Positions 50,719-58,785 of a DNA stretch of 64,000 bases are shown here, piece by piece. A program made the translations under genes and the position numbers. Source of the DNA: an uncultured Clostridia bacterium (GTDB taxonomy: Bacteria; Bacillota; Clostridia; Oscillospirales; Acutalibacteraceae); assembly GCA_946187325.1 (NCBI GenBank), contig CAMHQC010000002.1:62001-126000 (forward strand), written 5' to 3'. Below the pieces are notes generated by a model. The model searched no databases. It saw nothing but the letters and a program-made list of their open reading frames with translations, and was not told where the DNA came from. Each line of letters opens with the position of its first letter. Within the stretch, counting starts at the first letter, position 1.

Positions 50719-51957
50719 ATGGAAATTATTAATAACTTTTTAGACGCCCTTAAAGGTATCTTTACCGATTCGGGACTTATGACTTTAAGCTGGCAAAACT
50801 ACGTAATGATAGGCGTAGCGTGCGTGTTATTTTACCTCGCTATTAAAAAACAGTACGAGCCTCTGCTTTTATTACCGATAGCTTTCGGTATGCTTCTTGT
50901 AAATTTATATCCGTCTATTATGGCGGCTCCCGAAACAACTCTTATGAGCGCCAAGGAATGTATAGCCGCCAAGGGTACTACCCAAGGCTACGCCGTCACG
51001 ATGATGGACGGAGTTAAGTATTATAACGTACCGCATTACGGCGGACTGTTCTATTATCTCTATCAGGGCGTTAAGCTCGGAATCTATCCTCCGCTTATTT
51101 TCTTAGGCGTAGGCGCTATGACCGACTTCGGTCCTCTTATCGCTAACCCCAAGAGCTTTATCTTAGGCGCGGCGGCTCAGATTGGTATTTTTGTTACATT
51201 TATCGGAGCTATCTTCCTCGGATTTACAGACGCTCAGGCAGGCGCGATAGGTATTATCGGCGGCGCCGACGGCCCGACCGCGATTTACGTTACAACTAAA
51301 CTTGCTCCCGAGCTGTTAGGCTCAATCGCTATCGCGGCTTATTCATATATGGCGCTTGTACCGATTATCCAGCCGCCTATTATGAGACTTCTCACCACTA
51401 AAAAGGAGAGAGCTGTCCGTATGGAGCAGCTTCGTCCCGTATCTAAGCTCGAAAAAATTATTTTCCCCGTTATTATAGTTATCGTAATCTCGATTCTGTT
51501 ACCCGACGCCGCTCCGCTTGTAGGTATGCTTATGTTCGGTAACCTTATTAAAGAATCGGGTGTTGCGGACAGATTATCCAAAACAGCTCAAAACGAGCTT
51601 ATGAATATAATTACAATTTTCCTCGGTACTACCGTAGGCGCTACGGCGACAGGAACAAACTTCCTGTCTTTAAGCACAATTAAAATTATTGTGCTCGGAC
51701 TTTTGGCGTTTATGATGGGTTCGGCTTGCGGTGTGCTTTTCGGAAAGATTATGTACAAGGTTACAGGCGGAAAGGTAAATCCGCTTATAGGTTCCGCGGG
51801 CGTATCGGCTGTACCTATGGCTGCCCGTGTGTCCCAGAGAGTGGGTCAGGAGGAAAATCCCGGAAACTTCCTGTTGATGCACGCTATGGGCCCGAATGTC
51901 GCGGGTGTTATCGGCTCTGCTGTTGCCGCGGGCGTATTGCTTAACGTATTAAGATAA
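50719..51957 (+). CDS. oadB: Na+-translocating decarboxylase beta subunit (OadB/GcdB type)
   Basis: A 412-residue membrane carboxylyase subunit that couples decarboxylation of a carboxybiotin intermediate to Na+ export. Signatures: YPPLIFLGVGAMTDFGPLIANP, GAIGIIGGADGPTAIY (Asp essential for Na+), LVPIIQPPIMR, and MHAMGPNVAGVIGSAVAAG. The substrate (oxaloacetate, methylmalonyl-CoA or glutaconyl-CoA) depends on a missing alpha subunit. Oxaloacetate would fit the PEPCK gene in this window. It is preceded by GAGGGAGGA. Confidence 0.93.
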   Translation: MEIINNFLDALKGIFTDSGLMTLSWQNYVMIGVACVLFYLAIKKQYEPLLLLPIAFGMLLVNLYPSIMAAPETTLMSAKECIAAKGTTQGYAVTMMDGVKYYNVPHYGGLFYYLYQGVKLGIYPPLIFLGVGAMTDFGPLIANPKSFILGAAAQIGIFVTFIGAIFLGFTDAQAGAIGIIGGADGPTAIYVTTKLAPELLGSIAIAAYSYMALVPIIQPPIMRLLTTKKERAVRMEQLRPVSKLEKIIFPVIIVIVISILLPDAAPLVGMLMFGNLIKESGVADRLSKTAQNELMNIITIFLGTTVGATATGTNFLSLSTIKIIVLGLLAFMMGSACGVLFGKIMYKVTGGKVNPLIGSAGVSAVPMAARVSQRVGQEENPGNFLLMHAMGPNVAGVIGSAVAAGVLLNVLR

Positions 51958-51971
51958 TAATCGGTAATTGT

Positions 51972-52002
51972 TTTAGGCTGTCAATGACAGCCTAAATTTT
52001 TT
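51972..52002 (+). terminator. Terminator of oadG-oadB
   Basis: TTTAGGCTGTCA (51972-51983) and TGACAGCCTAAA (51985-51996) form a near-perfect hairpin followed by six Ts. Confidence 0.9.
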
Positions 52003-52079
52003 ATATTTCTTTATAAGAAATATATATTTTGTGTGCTGGTATATAATTTATACATATGTGTTAATTAGGAGGGTATTAT

Positions 52080-52781
52080 ATGCCTAAGGATTTAACTCCC
52101 AGAAAAATATTTTATATGCTTTTACGCCATGTAAAATTAATTTTCTTAATTACAGCTTTGGTAACGCTTATTGTGTACGGATACTCGAGCTTCTTTATTA
52201 CGCCCGTTTATTCTACTTCTTCGCTTATTCTTATCCAGAGCTACAATGAGGATATTTCCGTTAAATCTACTAAATACTATCAGGCTACTCAGGCGGGACG
52301 TGTCGCCGTAAGCGATATCCAGCAGTCCGCTTCGCTCGCTTCGAGCTGCGTAATCTTATTTGAGAATATGCCTGAGATGACTTCGCTTATGTCGGGAGCT
52401 ACCGTTACATTTGAGCAGGTACAGAAAAATGATGTTGATTCTAACTTTATCAGAATTAACGTTTCTTCCTCTAACCCTCAGGTTGCCGCCAATGTCGCGA
52501 ATCAGCTCGCTGACCAGTCTCCTAAGTGCTTCGCGGATATGTACGGTAAAGGTAACGGTAAAGTTAGTAAAATTAACAGCGCTTCCGTTCCGGCTTCTCC
52601 GTCCTCTCCGAACGTTAACCAGAACACCCTATACGGACTTGCTATCGGTTTTGCGATAGGTATACTTCTTTCGTTTATGCTCGAGATTATCGATACTACT
52701 CTTAAACCCGGCGATGATATTTCGAAGATGTATAATATCCCCGTATTTGCCGAGATTGTTGACTTTGAGAAAGCGGGGTAA
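52080..52781 (+). CDS. Wzz/YveK-type polysaccharide chain-length modulator
   Basis: A 233-residue membrane protein of the polysaccharide co-polymerase type: two transmembrane helices (about 20-40 and 178-200) flank an extracellular loop, with the PASPSSPNVNQN proline motif before the second helix. In Firmicutes it is the activator partner of a separate BY-kinase. The kinase gene starts 6 bp downstream. No glycosyltransferase, flippase or polymerase is nearby, which is unusual. AGGAGGG precedes the start. Confidence 0.87.
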   Translation: MPKDLTPRKIFYMLLRHVKLIFLITALVTLIVYGYSSFFITPVYSTSSLILIQSYNEDISVKSTKYYQATQAGRVAVSDIQQSASLASSCVILFENMPEMTSLMSGATVTFEQVQKNDVDSNFIRINVSSSNPQVAANVANQLADQSPKCFADMYGKGNGKVSKINSASVPASPSSPNVNQNTLYGLAIGFAIGILLSFMLEIIDTTLKPGDDISKMYNIPVFAEIVDFEKAG

Positions 52782-52787
52782 TGCGGT

Positions 52788-53552
52788 ATGAAGATTAAAT
52801 TACCTAACTTAAAGAGAAAAGAAGAAAAGGCTATTAACGAAGCCCGTTCCAACAGTAAAAAAGATAATAAAAACGATAAAAACGTGCTGAGTGAAAAAAG
52901 TAAGTTCGCTATAGTTGAGGCTTATAAATCGGCTCGTACAAATATTATGTTCTCGCTTTCGGCTACGGATAAAAAAGCTTTCGCTATTACATCCTACGCT
53001 AAGGGCGACGGTAAAAGTACAGTTGCCGCGAACCTCGCGATTTCTTTCTCAAAAATGGGAAAGAGAGTTATCCTTATCGACTGCGACCTTCGTCGTCCTA
53101 ACCTTCACAATATCCTTAAACTTGAGAATAAAGCGGGTTTCTCGGATATGGTCGGTCGTATGGTTGAGTTCGATGATGTAGTTCACCGCGACGTTCTTCC
53201 GTGTCTTGACGTACTTACTTCGGGAACAATTCCGCCGAACCCGTCCGAGCTTATCTGCTCGCCCGAGGTTTCGAGGTTTGTCGAAAGACTTAACCGCGAG
53301 TATGACTATATTATCTTCGACTCACCGCCTGTCGGCGTAGTAGCGGACGCTTTGCTTCTTAAGGATTATATCGCGGGATATATCCTCGTTATTCGCGAGA
53401 GAAAAACTACTCACGGCGATATTGAGAAGCTTCTTCAGAATATTAAGGTAACTGACTCCAAGCCTCTCGGATTTGTCCGCGTAGGTGTAACCCACGAGGG
53501 AAAACGAGGCAGACGAGGTTACTACTATTACTACTACTATCAGTATTATTAA
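52788..53552 (+). CDS. Bacterial tyrosine kinase (CpsD/CapB family)
   Basis: A 254-residue BY-kinase ATPase. Walker A AKGDGKSTVAANLA, Walker A' VILIDCDLRRPNLH and Walker B YDYIIFDSPPVGVVAD are complete. The C-terminus is a tyrosine cluster (seven Tyr in a row, then Gln-Tyr-Tyr), the autophosphorylation site that governs assembly with the chain-length protein. The kinase should control export or length of a surface polysaccharide. Its partner precedes it by 6 bp. An Arg-rich GKRGRRG stretch lies just before the Tyr tail. Confidence 0.93.
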   Translation: MKIKLPNLKRKEEKAINEARSNSKKDNKNDKNVLSEKSKFAIVEAYKSARTNIMFSLSATDKKAFAITSYAKGDGKSTVAANLAISFSKMGKRVILIDCDLRRPNLHNILKLENKAGFSDMVGRMVEFDDVVHRDVLPCLDVLTSGTIPPNPSELICSPEVSRFVERLNREYDYIIFDSPPVGVVADALLLKDYIAGYILVIRERKTTHGDIEKLLQNIKVTDSKPLGFVRVGVTHEGKRGRRGYYYYYYYQYY

Positions 53553-53561
53553 TACTTATCG

Positions 53562-53586
53562 GAAACCGCCTTTTCGGCGGTTTCTT
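53562..53586 (+). terminator. Terminator of Wzz/BY-kinase pair
   Basis: GAAACCGCC (53562-53570) and GGCGGTTTC (53576-53584) pair perfectly. The T-run is short. Confidence 0.82.
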
Positions 53587-53701
53587 TGTTGTTTATAACA
53601 AATTTGTGTTTTTATTCATATAATATAGATATATTATTTAGAGTTTTAGATTTCGTATTTTGTATATTTTCAACGTAAAACGCAAGTTGTTTGCTAAAAA
53701 C

Positions 53702-53730
53702 TTGCATTTTTCGTCCTTTTGTAGTAAAAT
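53702..53730 (+). promoter_or_regulatory. Sigma-A promoter for aminotransferase
   Basis: TTGCAT (53702-53707), a 17-bp spacer and TAAAAT (53725-53730). A GCAAGTT/AACTTGC inverted repeat (53682-53688, 53699-53705) overlaps the -35 box. Confidence 0.65.
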
Positions 53731-53771
53731 ATCTACTTGGATATGAAGTATATACTTTAGGAGTAATCAAA

Positions 53772-55046
53772 ATGAATTATTTAAAAATGAGTAAAAACGA
53801 GTTTGAAAACGAAAAGAATACGCTGATAAATGAATATGAGCAGTATAAAGCTAAGGGCTTATCGCTTAATATGGCGAGAGGTAAGCCCTCTCCCGAACAG
53901 CTTGATTTATCACAACCGCTTTTCGATTCTTTAAAGAGTACCGATTCCTATTTATCCGCCGATGGTATCGACTGCCGTAACTACGGCGAGTTTGACGGAA
54001 TTCCCGAGTGTAAGCACTTTTTTTCCGATCTTCTCGAGATTGATCCCGATAATGTATTCGTAGGCGGTAACTCAAGCCTTAATATGATGTTTGATACAAT
54101 TTCCTGTTTTATGACAGCTCAGATTTACGACGATACTTTACCCTGGCATGATGTTAAGGACAGAAAGTTTTTATGTCCTGTTCCCGGTTACGACAGACAT
54201 TTCGGCGTTACCGGATATTTCGGCTTTGAGATGATTCCAATTCCGATGGACGAAAACGGTCCCGATATGGATATGGTGGAGGAGCTTGTATCAAAGGATC
54301 CGAGCATAAAGGGTATATGGTGCGTGCCTAAGTATTCCAATCCCACAGGTATCACATATTCCGACGAGGTTGTAAAGCGTTTCGCCGCTTTAAAGCCCGC
54401 CGCTAAGGATTTCCGTATTATGTGGGATAACGCTTACGCTATTCATGATGTAACCGATACTCCCGACAAGCTTTTGAATATTATGGACGAGTGTAAAAAG
54501 AACGGTAACGAGGATTTACCGATAATCTTCTGTTCAACTTCCAAAATCACTTTCTCCGGCGCGGGCGTAGCAGCTTTGGCGGCTTCTTCCCATAACATTA
54601 AGGTTTTAAAGAAACGTTTACAGTACGCTACTATCGGTTACGATAAGCTTAATATGCTAAGACATATGAGATTTTTCAAGAATTTTGACGGACTTTTAAA
54701 GCATATGGAAAAGCATAAAGCTATCTTAGCCCCTAAGTTTAAGACTGTTTTAGATAAGCTTAACGCTCAGCTCGGAGATACCGAAATCGCCGAATGGACT
54801 AATCCCAACGGCGGATACTTTGTGAGCGTAAATGTTTATAACGGAACAGCGAAAAGGGTAGTAGAGCTGTGTAAAGAAGCGGGAGTAGTTCTCACAGCCG
54901 CGGGAGCTACATATCCCTACGGTAACGATCCCGACGATAAAAACATCCGTATCGCTCCGTCGTTTCCGTCGGTTGACGAACTCGCTCAGGCTATGGATAT
55001 TTTCTGTGTTTGCGTAAAGCTCGCGGCGCTCGAAAAGCTCGCTTAA
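53772..55046 (+). CDS. PLP-dependent class I aminotransferase (aspartate/alanine group)
   Basis: A 424-residue fold-type I aminotransferase of the PF12897-like aspartate aminotransferase group. ARGKPSPEQLDLSQPL, NYGEFDGIPECKHFFSDLL, the PVPGYDRHFGV loop, CVPKYSNPTGITYS, WDNAYAIHD (PLP Asp/Tyr) and the STSKITFSGAG motif with the Schiff-base Lys are clear. The true amino donor is not evident. Aspartate or alanine with 2-oxoglutarate is likely. The ATG at 53772 follows TAGGAG. Upstream in-frame codons are beyond the promoter. Confidence 0.9.
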   Translation: MNYLKMSKNEFENEKNTLINEYEQYKAKGLSLNMARGKPSPEQLDLSQPLFDSLKSTDSYLSADGIDCRNYGEFDGIPECKHFFSDLLEIDPDNVFVGGNSSLNMMFDTISCFMTAQIYDDTLPWHDVKDRKFLCPVPGYDRHFGVTGYFGFEMIPIPMDENGPDMDMVEELVSKDPSIKGIWCVPKYSNPTGITYSDEVVKRFAALKPAAKDFRIMWDNAYAIHDVTDTPDKLLNIMDECKKNGNEDLPIIFCSTSKITFSGAGVAALAASSHNIKVLKKRLQYATIGYDKLNMLRHMRFFKNFDGLLKHMEKHKAILAPKFKTVLDKLNAQLGDTEIAEWTNPNGGYFVSVNVYNGTAKRVVELCKEAGVVLTAAGATYPYGNDPDDKNIRIAPSFPSVDELAQAMDIFCVCVKLAALEKLA

Positions 55047-55121
55047 ACGTATGATTGCACATATTTTCGGGTAAAAAATTGTAAAATTTATAAAATTAAT
55101 AACTAAATAGCTAATAAAATA

Positions 55122-55209
55122 TTGACTTTTAGCTAAAAAAAAAGTATAATAACTCTGTTACGTCTGTATGTATGTGAACGTGACAGAGTTATTTTGCTTT
55201 TACATACAG
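55122..55209 (+). promoter_or_regulatory. secDF promoter and possible pseudoknot leader
   Basis: TTGACT (55122-55127), a 17-bp spacer and TATAAT (55145-55150). AACTCTGTTACGT (55151-55163) and ACGTGACAGAGTT (55178-55190) pair over 13 bp with one T-G, then ATTTTGCTTTT follows. The loop CTGTATGTA (55164-55172) is complementary to TACATACAG (55201-55209), which would make an H-type pseudoknot in the transcript. The left arm starts upstream of the predicted transcript start. Confidence 0.5.
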
Positions 55210-55239
55210 ATTCGATAAAACATTTGGAGGTCTTACGGC

Positions 55240-56655
55240 ATGAAAAGAATCCCAAAGCCGGTCTTTTTCATCGTTGCCATTCTTATCCTTCTGTTTTCTT
55301 ATTCCGCCATTTTCGGCGTATCCTACTATGTAGGTGATAATAAGCAAACAATCACTAAGGGTATTACTGACATACGTTGGGGAACCGATATCAGAGGCGG
55401 CGTAGAGGCTACCTTTGAGCCGGCTGACAACTACAATGCGACTGACGCGCAGCTCGACTCCGCTAAGTCCATTATCGAAACACGTATGGTTTCGTCAGGT
55501 ATCACTGACTACGAACTGTACGCCGACTACAACACCGACCGTATCATCGTTCGTTTCCCTTGGAAAGAGGACGAAAAGGATTTCGATGTTGAAAACGCAA
55601 TTAAGGAAATCAGTTCCACCGCGTCGCTTACTTTCCGCCCCGGTAACAGCTACGAGAAAACTTCTATCGGCTCCGACGGTAAGTATGTAAACCAGGTAGC
55701 TACCGGCGAGACAAAGACTGTTCTTATGGACGGTTCCGCGGTTAAAAAAGCCCAGGCCGGTTACGATTCAAGCTCCACTAACGCTAAAGCTTCTAATTAC
55801 GTTGTATCGCTTGAACTTAACGACAAGGGAACTAAAACGTTCGCAGATATTACCGAAAAGTACAACGGTAAGGTTGTAAGTATCTGGATGGACGATATTA
55901 TGCTTTCCGCTCCGACAATTCAGGAGAAAATCACAGGAGGTAAAGCTCAGATTTCCGGTGACTTTACCGCTGAGGAAGCTACTTCCCTCGCTGATAAGAT
56001 TAACGCGGGCGCCCTTCCGTTTAAGCTCTCGACAGCTTCCTACGGTTCAGTATCCGCTTCTCTCGGCGAGAACTCGCTCGAGGCTATGGCTATCGCGGGA
56101 ATTATCGCGATGATTATTATCTCGCTGTTTATGATTATTATGTACCGTTTACCCGGACTTATCGCGGTTATCGCTCTGTTCGGACAGATGGGTATTACTG
56201 TAGCCGCTATGTCAGGCTTTTTCCCTGTATTCAATTCGTTCACAATGACTCTCCCGGGTATTGCGGGTCTTATCCTTTCAATCGGTATGGGTGTTGACGC
56301 GAACGTTATTACATCCGAACGTATTATGGAAGAAATGCGCGGAGGCCGTACGCTTGACGGCGCTCTCGACCGCGGTACAAAGAGTTCGCTTTCCGCTATT
56401 ATCGACGGTAATATGACCATCGTTATCGTAGCTATTATCCTGTTACTCGTATTCGGTCCGTTCAACGTTCTTTCGTTCATATTCGGTCAGTCTACAACAG
56501 GTACGATTTACGCGTTCGGTTATACACTTCTCGTAGGTGTAATTTCCAACTTTATTATGGGCGTCGGATTAAGCCGTGTAATGCTTAGAGCAGTTGCGGG
56601 TTATAAGTTCGCGCGTCATAAATGGCTTTTTGGAGGTGTTAAGGATGGCGAGTAA
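55240..56655 (+). CDS. secD: Protein translocase subunit SecD
   Basis: A 471-residue Sec accessory subunit that uses proton force to aid release of exported proteins. One N-terminal helix (about 7-28), a large extracellular domain (GTDIRGGVEATFEP, about 45-60, and later the P1 fold), and five C-terminal helices with GLILSIGMGVDANVITSERIMEEMR, the SecD signature. Length fits the shorter Firmicute form. secF overlaps it by 11 bp, so they are coupled. Export of the secreted starch enzymes encoded here would benefit from it. Confidence 0.94.
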   Translation: MKRIPKPVFFIVAILILLFSYSAIFGVSYYVGDNKQTITKGITDIRWGTDIRGGVEATFEPADNYNATDAQLDSAKSIIETRMVSSGITDYELYADYNTDRIIVRFPWKEDEKDFDVENAIKEISSTASLTFRPGNSYEKTSIGSDGKYVNQVATGETKTVLMDGSAVKKAQAGYDSSSTNAKASNYVVSLELNDKGTKTFADITEKYNGKVVSIWMDDIMLSAPTIQEKITGGKAQISGDFTAEEATSLADKINAGALPFKLSTASYGSVSASLGENSLEAMAIAGIIAMIIISLFMIIMYRLPGLIAVIALFGQMGITVAAMSGFFPVFNSFTMTLPGIAGLILSIGMGVDANVITSERIMEEMRGGRTLDGALDRGTKSSLSAIIDGNMTIVIVAIILLLVFGPFNVLSFIFGQSTTGTIYAFGYTLLVGVISNFIMGVGLSRVMLRAVAGYKFARHKWLFGGVKDGE

Positions 56656-57622
56656 TATTAAGAAGAAAACCCTCGAAGAAAAGCTTTTAGTTCGCGGTAA
56701 AAAGGCGAAGAACTTTATAGGTTCAAGAAAAATCTTTTTCGGTATTTCGTTAGCTGTTATCTGTATCGGTATTATCTGTAACTTTATTTTTGGTACCACA
56801 ATGGACATTCAGTTCACCGGTGGTTCAATGATTAAGTACAGCTACTCAGGTAAGCTTGATGACGCTAAGCTTAAAAGTCTTGTTCAGGAGAAAACTCCTG
56901 ACGATATAGTTACATTCTCTGATTCCAAAGACCTTGTAAATAACAAAAACGTCTTAACAGTACAGTTCTCGGGTAATAATACTATCTCTACTGATTTACA
57001 GAAGAATATTACCGAGTCTATCCAGAAGCAGTTCCCCGACAACAAGTTCAACCTTGAGCAGAGCAGCTCGGTTGACGCTACAATGGGTACAAGCTTCCTT
57101 TGGAAATGTATTGTAGCCGTATTATTCGCGGGCGCGTTAATGGTACTTTACGTTACAATTCGATTCAAGAAAATCGGCGGCCTTTCCGCCGGTGTAATGG
57201 GACTTGTAGCGCTGTTCCACGATATCGCGATTATTTACTTCTTCTATGTAATCTTCCGTATGCCTATCGATTCGAGCTTTATGGCGGTTGCGCTTATGAT
57301 TCTCGGATACTCGCTTAACGATACAGTCGTTGTTTACGACCGTGTTCGTGAGGAGAGAAGAAACTTAGGCTACAAGGCTGATATTGCCGATGTATTTAAC
57401 CTCGCCGCTACTAAGGTTATGCGCCGTACAATTATTACTTCTATCACAACAATCACCGCGGTAGTAATCGTTTATGTAGTAGCTGTTATCTACAACCTTG
57501 ACTCAGTTAAAGCGTTCGCGCTTCCCATGATCGTAGGTCTTGTTTCAGGTTGTTATTCATCGCTCTGTATCGCAGGTCCTCTTTGGGTTATGTGGAAAAA
57601 GAGAGCTAAGAAAAATAAATAA
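56645..57622 (+). CDS. secF: Protein translocase subunit SecF
   Basis: A 325-residue partner of SecD. One N-terminal helix (about 27-47), DIQFTGGSMIKYSY, and five C-terminal helices with ALMILGYSLNDTVVVYDRVREERRN and the KVMRRTIITSITTITAV segment, diagnostic of SecF. The ATG at 56645 is preceded by GGAGGTGTTAAGG and lies inside secD. An in-frame codon at 56594 is too far upstream. The gene ends at a perfect terminator. Confidence 0.94.
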   Translation: MASNIKKKTLEEKLLVRGKKAKNFIGSRKIFFGISLAVICIGIICNFIFGTTMDIQFTGGSMIKYSYSGKLDDAKLKSLVQEKTPDDIVTFSDSKDLVNNKNVLTVQFSGNNTISTDLQKNITESIQKQFPDNKFNLEQSSSVDATMGTSFLWKCIVAVLFAGALMVLYVTIRFKKIGGLSAGVMGLVALFHDIAIIYFFYVIFRMPIDSSFMAVALMILGYSLNDTVVVYDRVREERRNLGYKADIADVFNLAATKVMRRTIITSITTITAVVIVYVVAVIYNLDSVKAFALPMIVGLVSGCYSSLCIAGPLWVMWKKRAKKNK

Positions 57623-57627
57623 AGTTT

Positions 57628-57656
57628 TCGGGCTGTCACTGGCAGCCCGATTTTTT
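57628..57656 (+). terminator. Terminator of secDF
   Basis: TCGGGCTGTC (57628-57637) and GGCAGCCCGA (57641-57650) pair over 10 bp with one T-G, followed by six Ts. Confidence 0.92.
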
Positions 57657-57662
57657 ATAGTA

Positions 57663-58046
57663 TTATAAAATATTTTGCAGATTAATCGGTTCCTTATTTA
57701 TTAATTTAAGGAGCCGGTTTTTTGCTATACCCGAAACATAAAAGTATTCTGTATCTTTTTTTTGTTTAATATAATCCCTCATACTGGATAAATTTTCGCT
57801 TATATCCGATAAATCGCTGTGAACGTAGTATGTGTACATATACTTAATATCTGTTTTATTAAATTCTGATTCAGCTTTTTTGCATAATCTTTCTGCTTTT
57901 TTATATTCATTTCTTTTGATTAAATATTCCATATTAGAAATATATTCCAAATGTTTATTACTTCGCTTTTCTACATCTTTTCCTGATAAATAGCCTAAAA
58001 ACAGGCTAAATAATATTAATAATACCGCTATATAAATTCTTTTCAT
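57663..58046 (-). CDS. DUF4363-like membrane-anchored protein
   Basis: A 127-residue protein with one N-terminal membrane helix (about 4-22), followed by a soluble helical domain rich in Lys and Glu (EYLIKRNEYKKAERLCKKAESEFNKT). It resembles the DUF4363 family of Firmicutes, usually encoded next to DUF421. Its start overlaps the DUF421 stop by four bases, so the two are coupled. The role is unknown. A link to the spore envelope is suggested by the adjacent divergent gerAA-gerAB. Confidence 0.7.
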   Translation of the reverse strand: MKRIYIAVLLILFSLFLGYLSGKDVEKRSNKHLEYISNMEYLIKRNEYKKAERLCKKAESEFNKTDIKYMYTYYVHSDLSDISENLSSMRDYIKQKKDTEYFYVSGIAKNRLLKLINKEPINLQNIL

Positions 58047-58708
58047 TTTTTAATAATATTATACTCTCCGTTTTTATTAAAAGTCATAATGAATATATCG
58101 CTTAATCTTATTTTTTCTTTATTTATTATTTTTTCTATTTCTTTAACACTCGTATTATTTATCTTCATCGAGCTGTTAAGGTACTTTCCGTCATTAATAA
58201 CCACGACCTCAAGCCCGTCGTCTTTAATATTTACCGCCATATCCTCAGCGGTTGGATTTCTTTTTTCGGGCTTTTGAAGCACACTGAGCTTTCCGTTAGT
58301 CTCGACTATACAGTACTCTACGTCCTCGAGCGAAAATACACCTAACTGTCTAAGCTGAACGCATAAATCCTCTGTAGTTATTCTAAGGCTCATCATCTTA
58401 TCTCTGAGTATCTTTCCGTTTTCAATCACCATAACAGGACTTCCGCAGATAAGCTTTCTGAAAAAACTGTTTTTCATCATAATCACGCTGACTAGTATCT
58501 CGCACGATACGAGTATCAGAGTTGGTATAATTCCCGACAGAATAGGCTTGTCGTTGTTTTCCATAGGCAGCGACGCTAAATCCGCTATCAAAAGCGTTAC
58601 AACAAGCTCCGACGGCTGCAAATCGCTAATCTGTCTTTTCCCCATAAGCCGAACCGCCAGTATGACGAAAATATACAGTATAATCGTCCGTATAATCGTA
58701 ATCAGCAT
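58043..58708 (-). CDS. DUF421 (YetF/YdfR family) membrane protein
   Basis: A 221-residue protein: three N-terminal transmembrane helices (about 4-80) and a cytoplasmic domain with VRLMGKRQISDLQPSELVVTLLIADLASLP, the DUF421 signature, and EDVEYCIVETNGKLSV in the soluble part. B. subtilis YetF and YdfR/YdfS belong here, and some members are spore-linked. It is transcribed divergently from gerAA and coupled to DUF4363. The family is recognised with good confidence, but not the function. Confidence 0.87.
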   Translation of the reverse strand: MLITIIRTIILYIFVILAVRLMGKRQISDLQPSELVVTLLIADLASLPMENNDKPILSGIIPTLILVSCEILVSVIMMKNSFFRKLICGSPVMVIENGKILRDKMMSLRITTEDLCVQLRQLGVFSLEDVEYCIVETNGKLSVLQKPEKRNPTAEDMAVNIKDDGLEVVVINDGKYLNSSMKINNTSVKEIEKIINKEKIRLSDIFIMTFNKNGEYNIIKK

Positions 58709-58785
58709 TATATCACCGTTTATAATATTTGTTTTTTAAGTTGAATAATACATATTTATCCGCAAAAATTATACTAGGTGATTTA

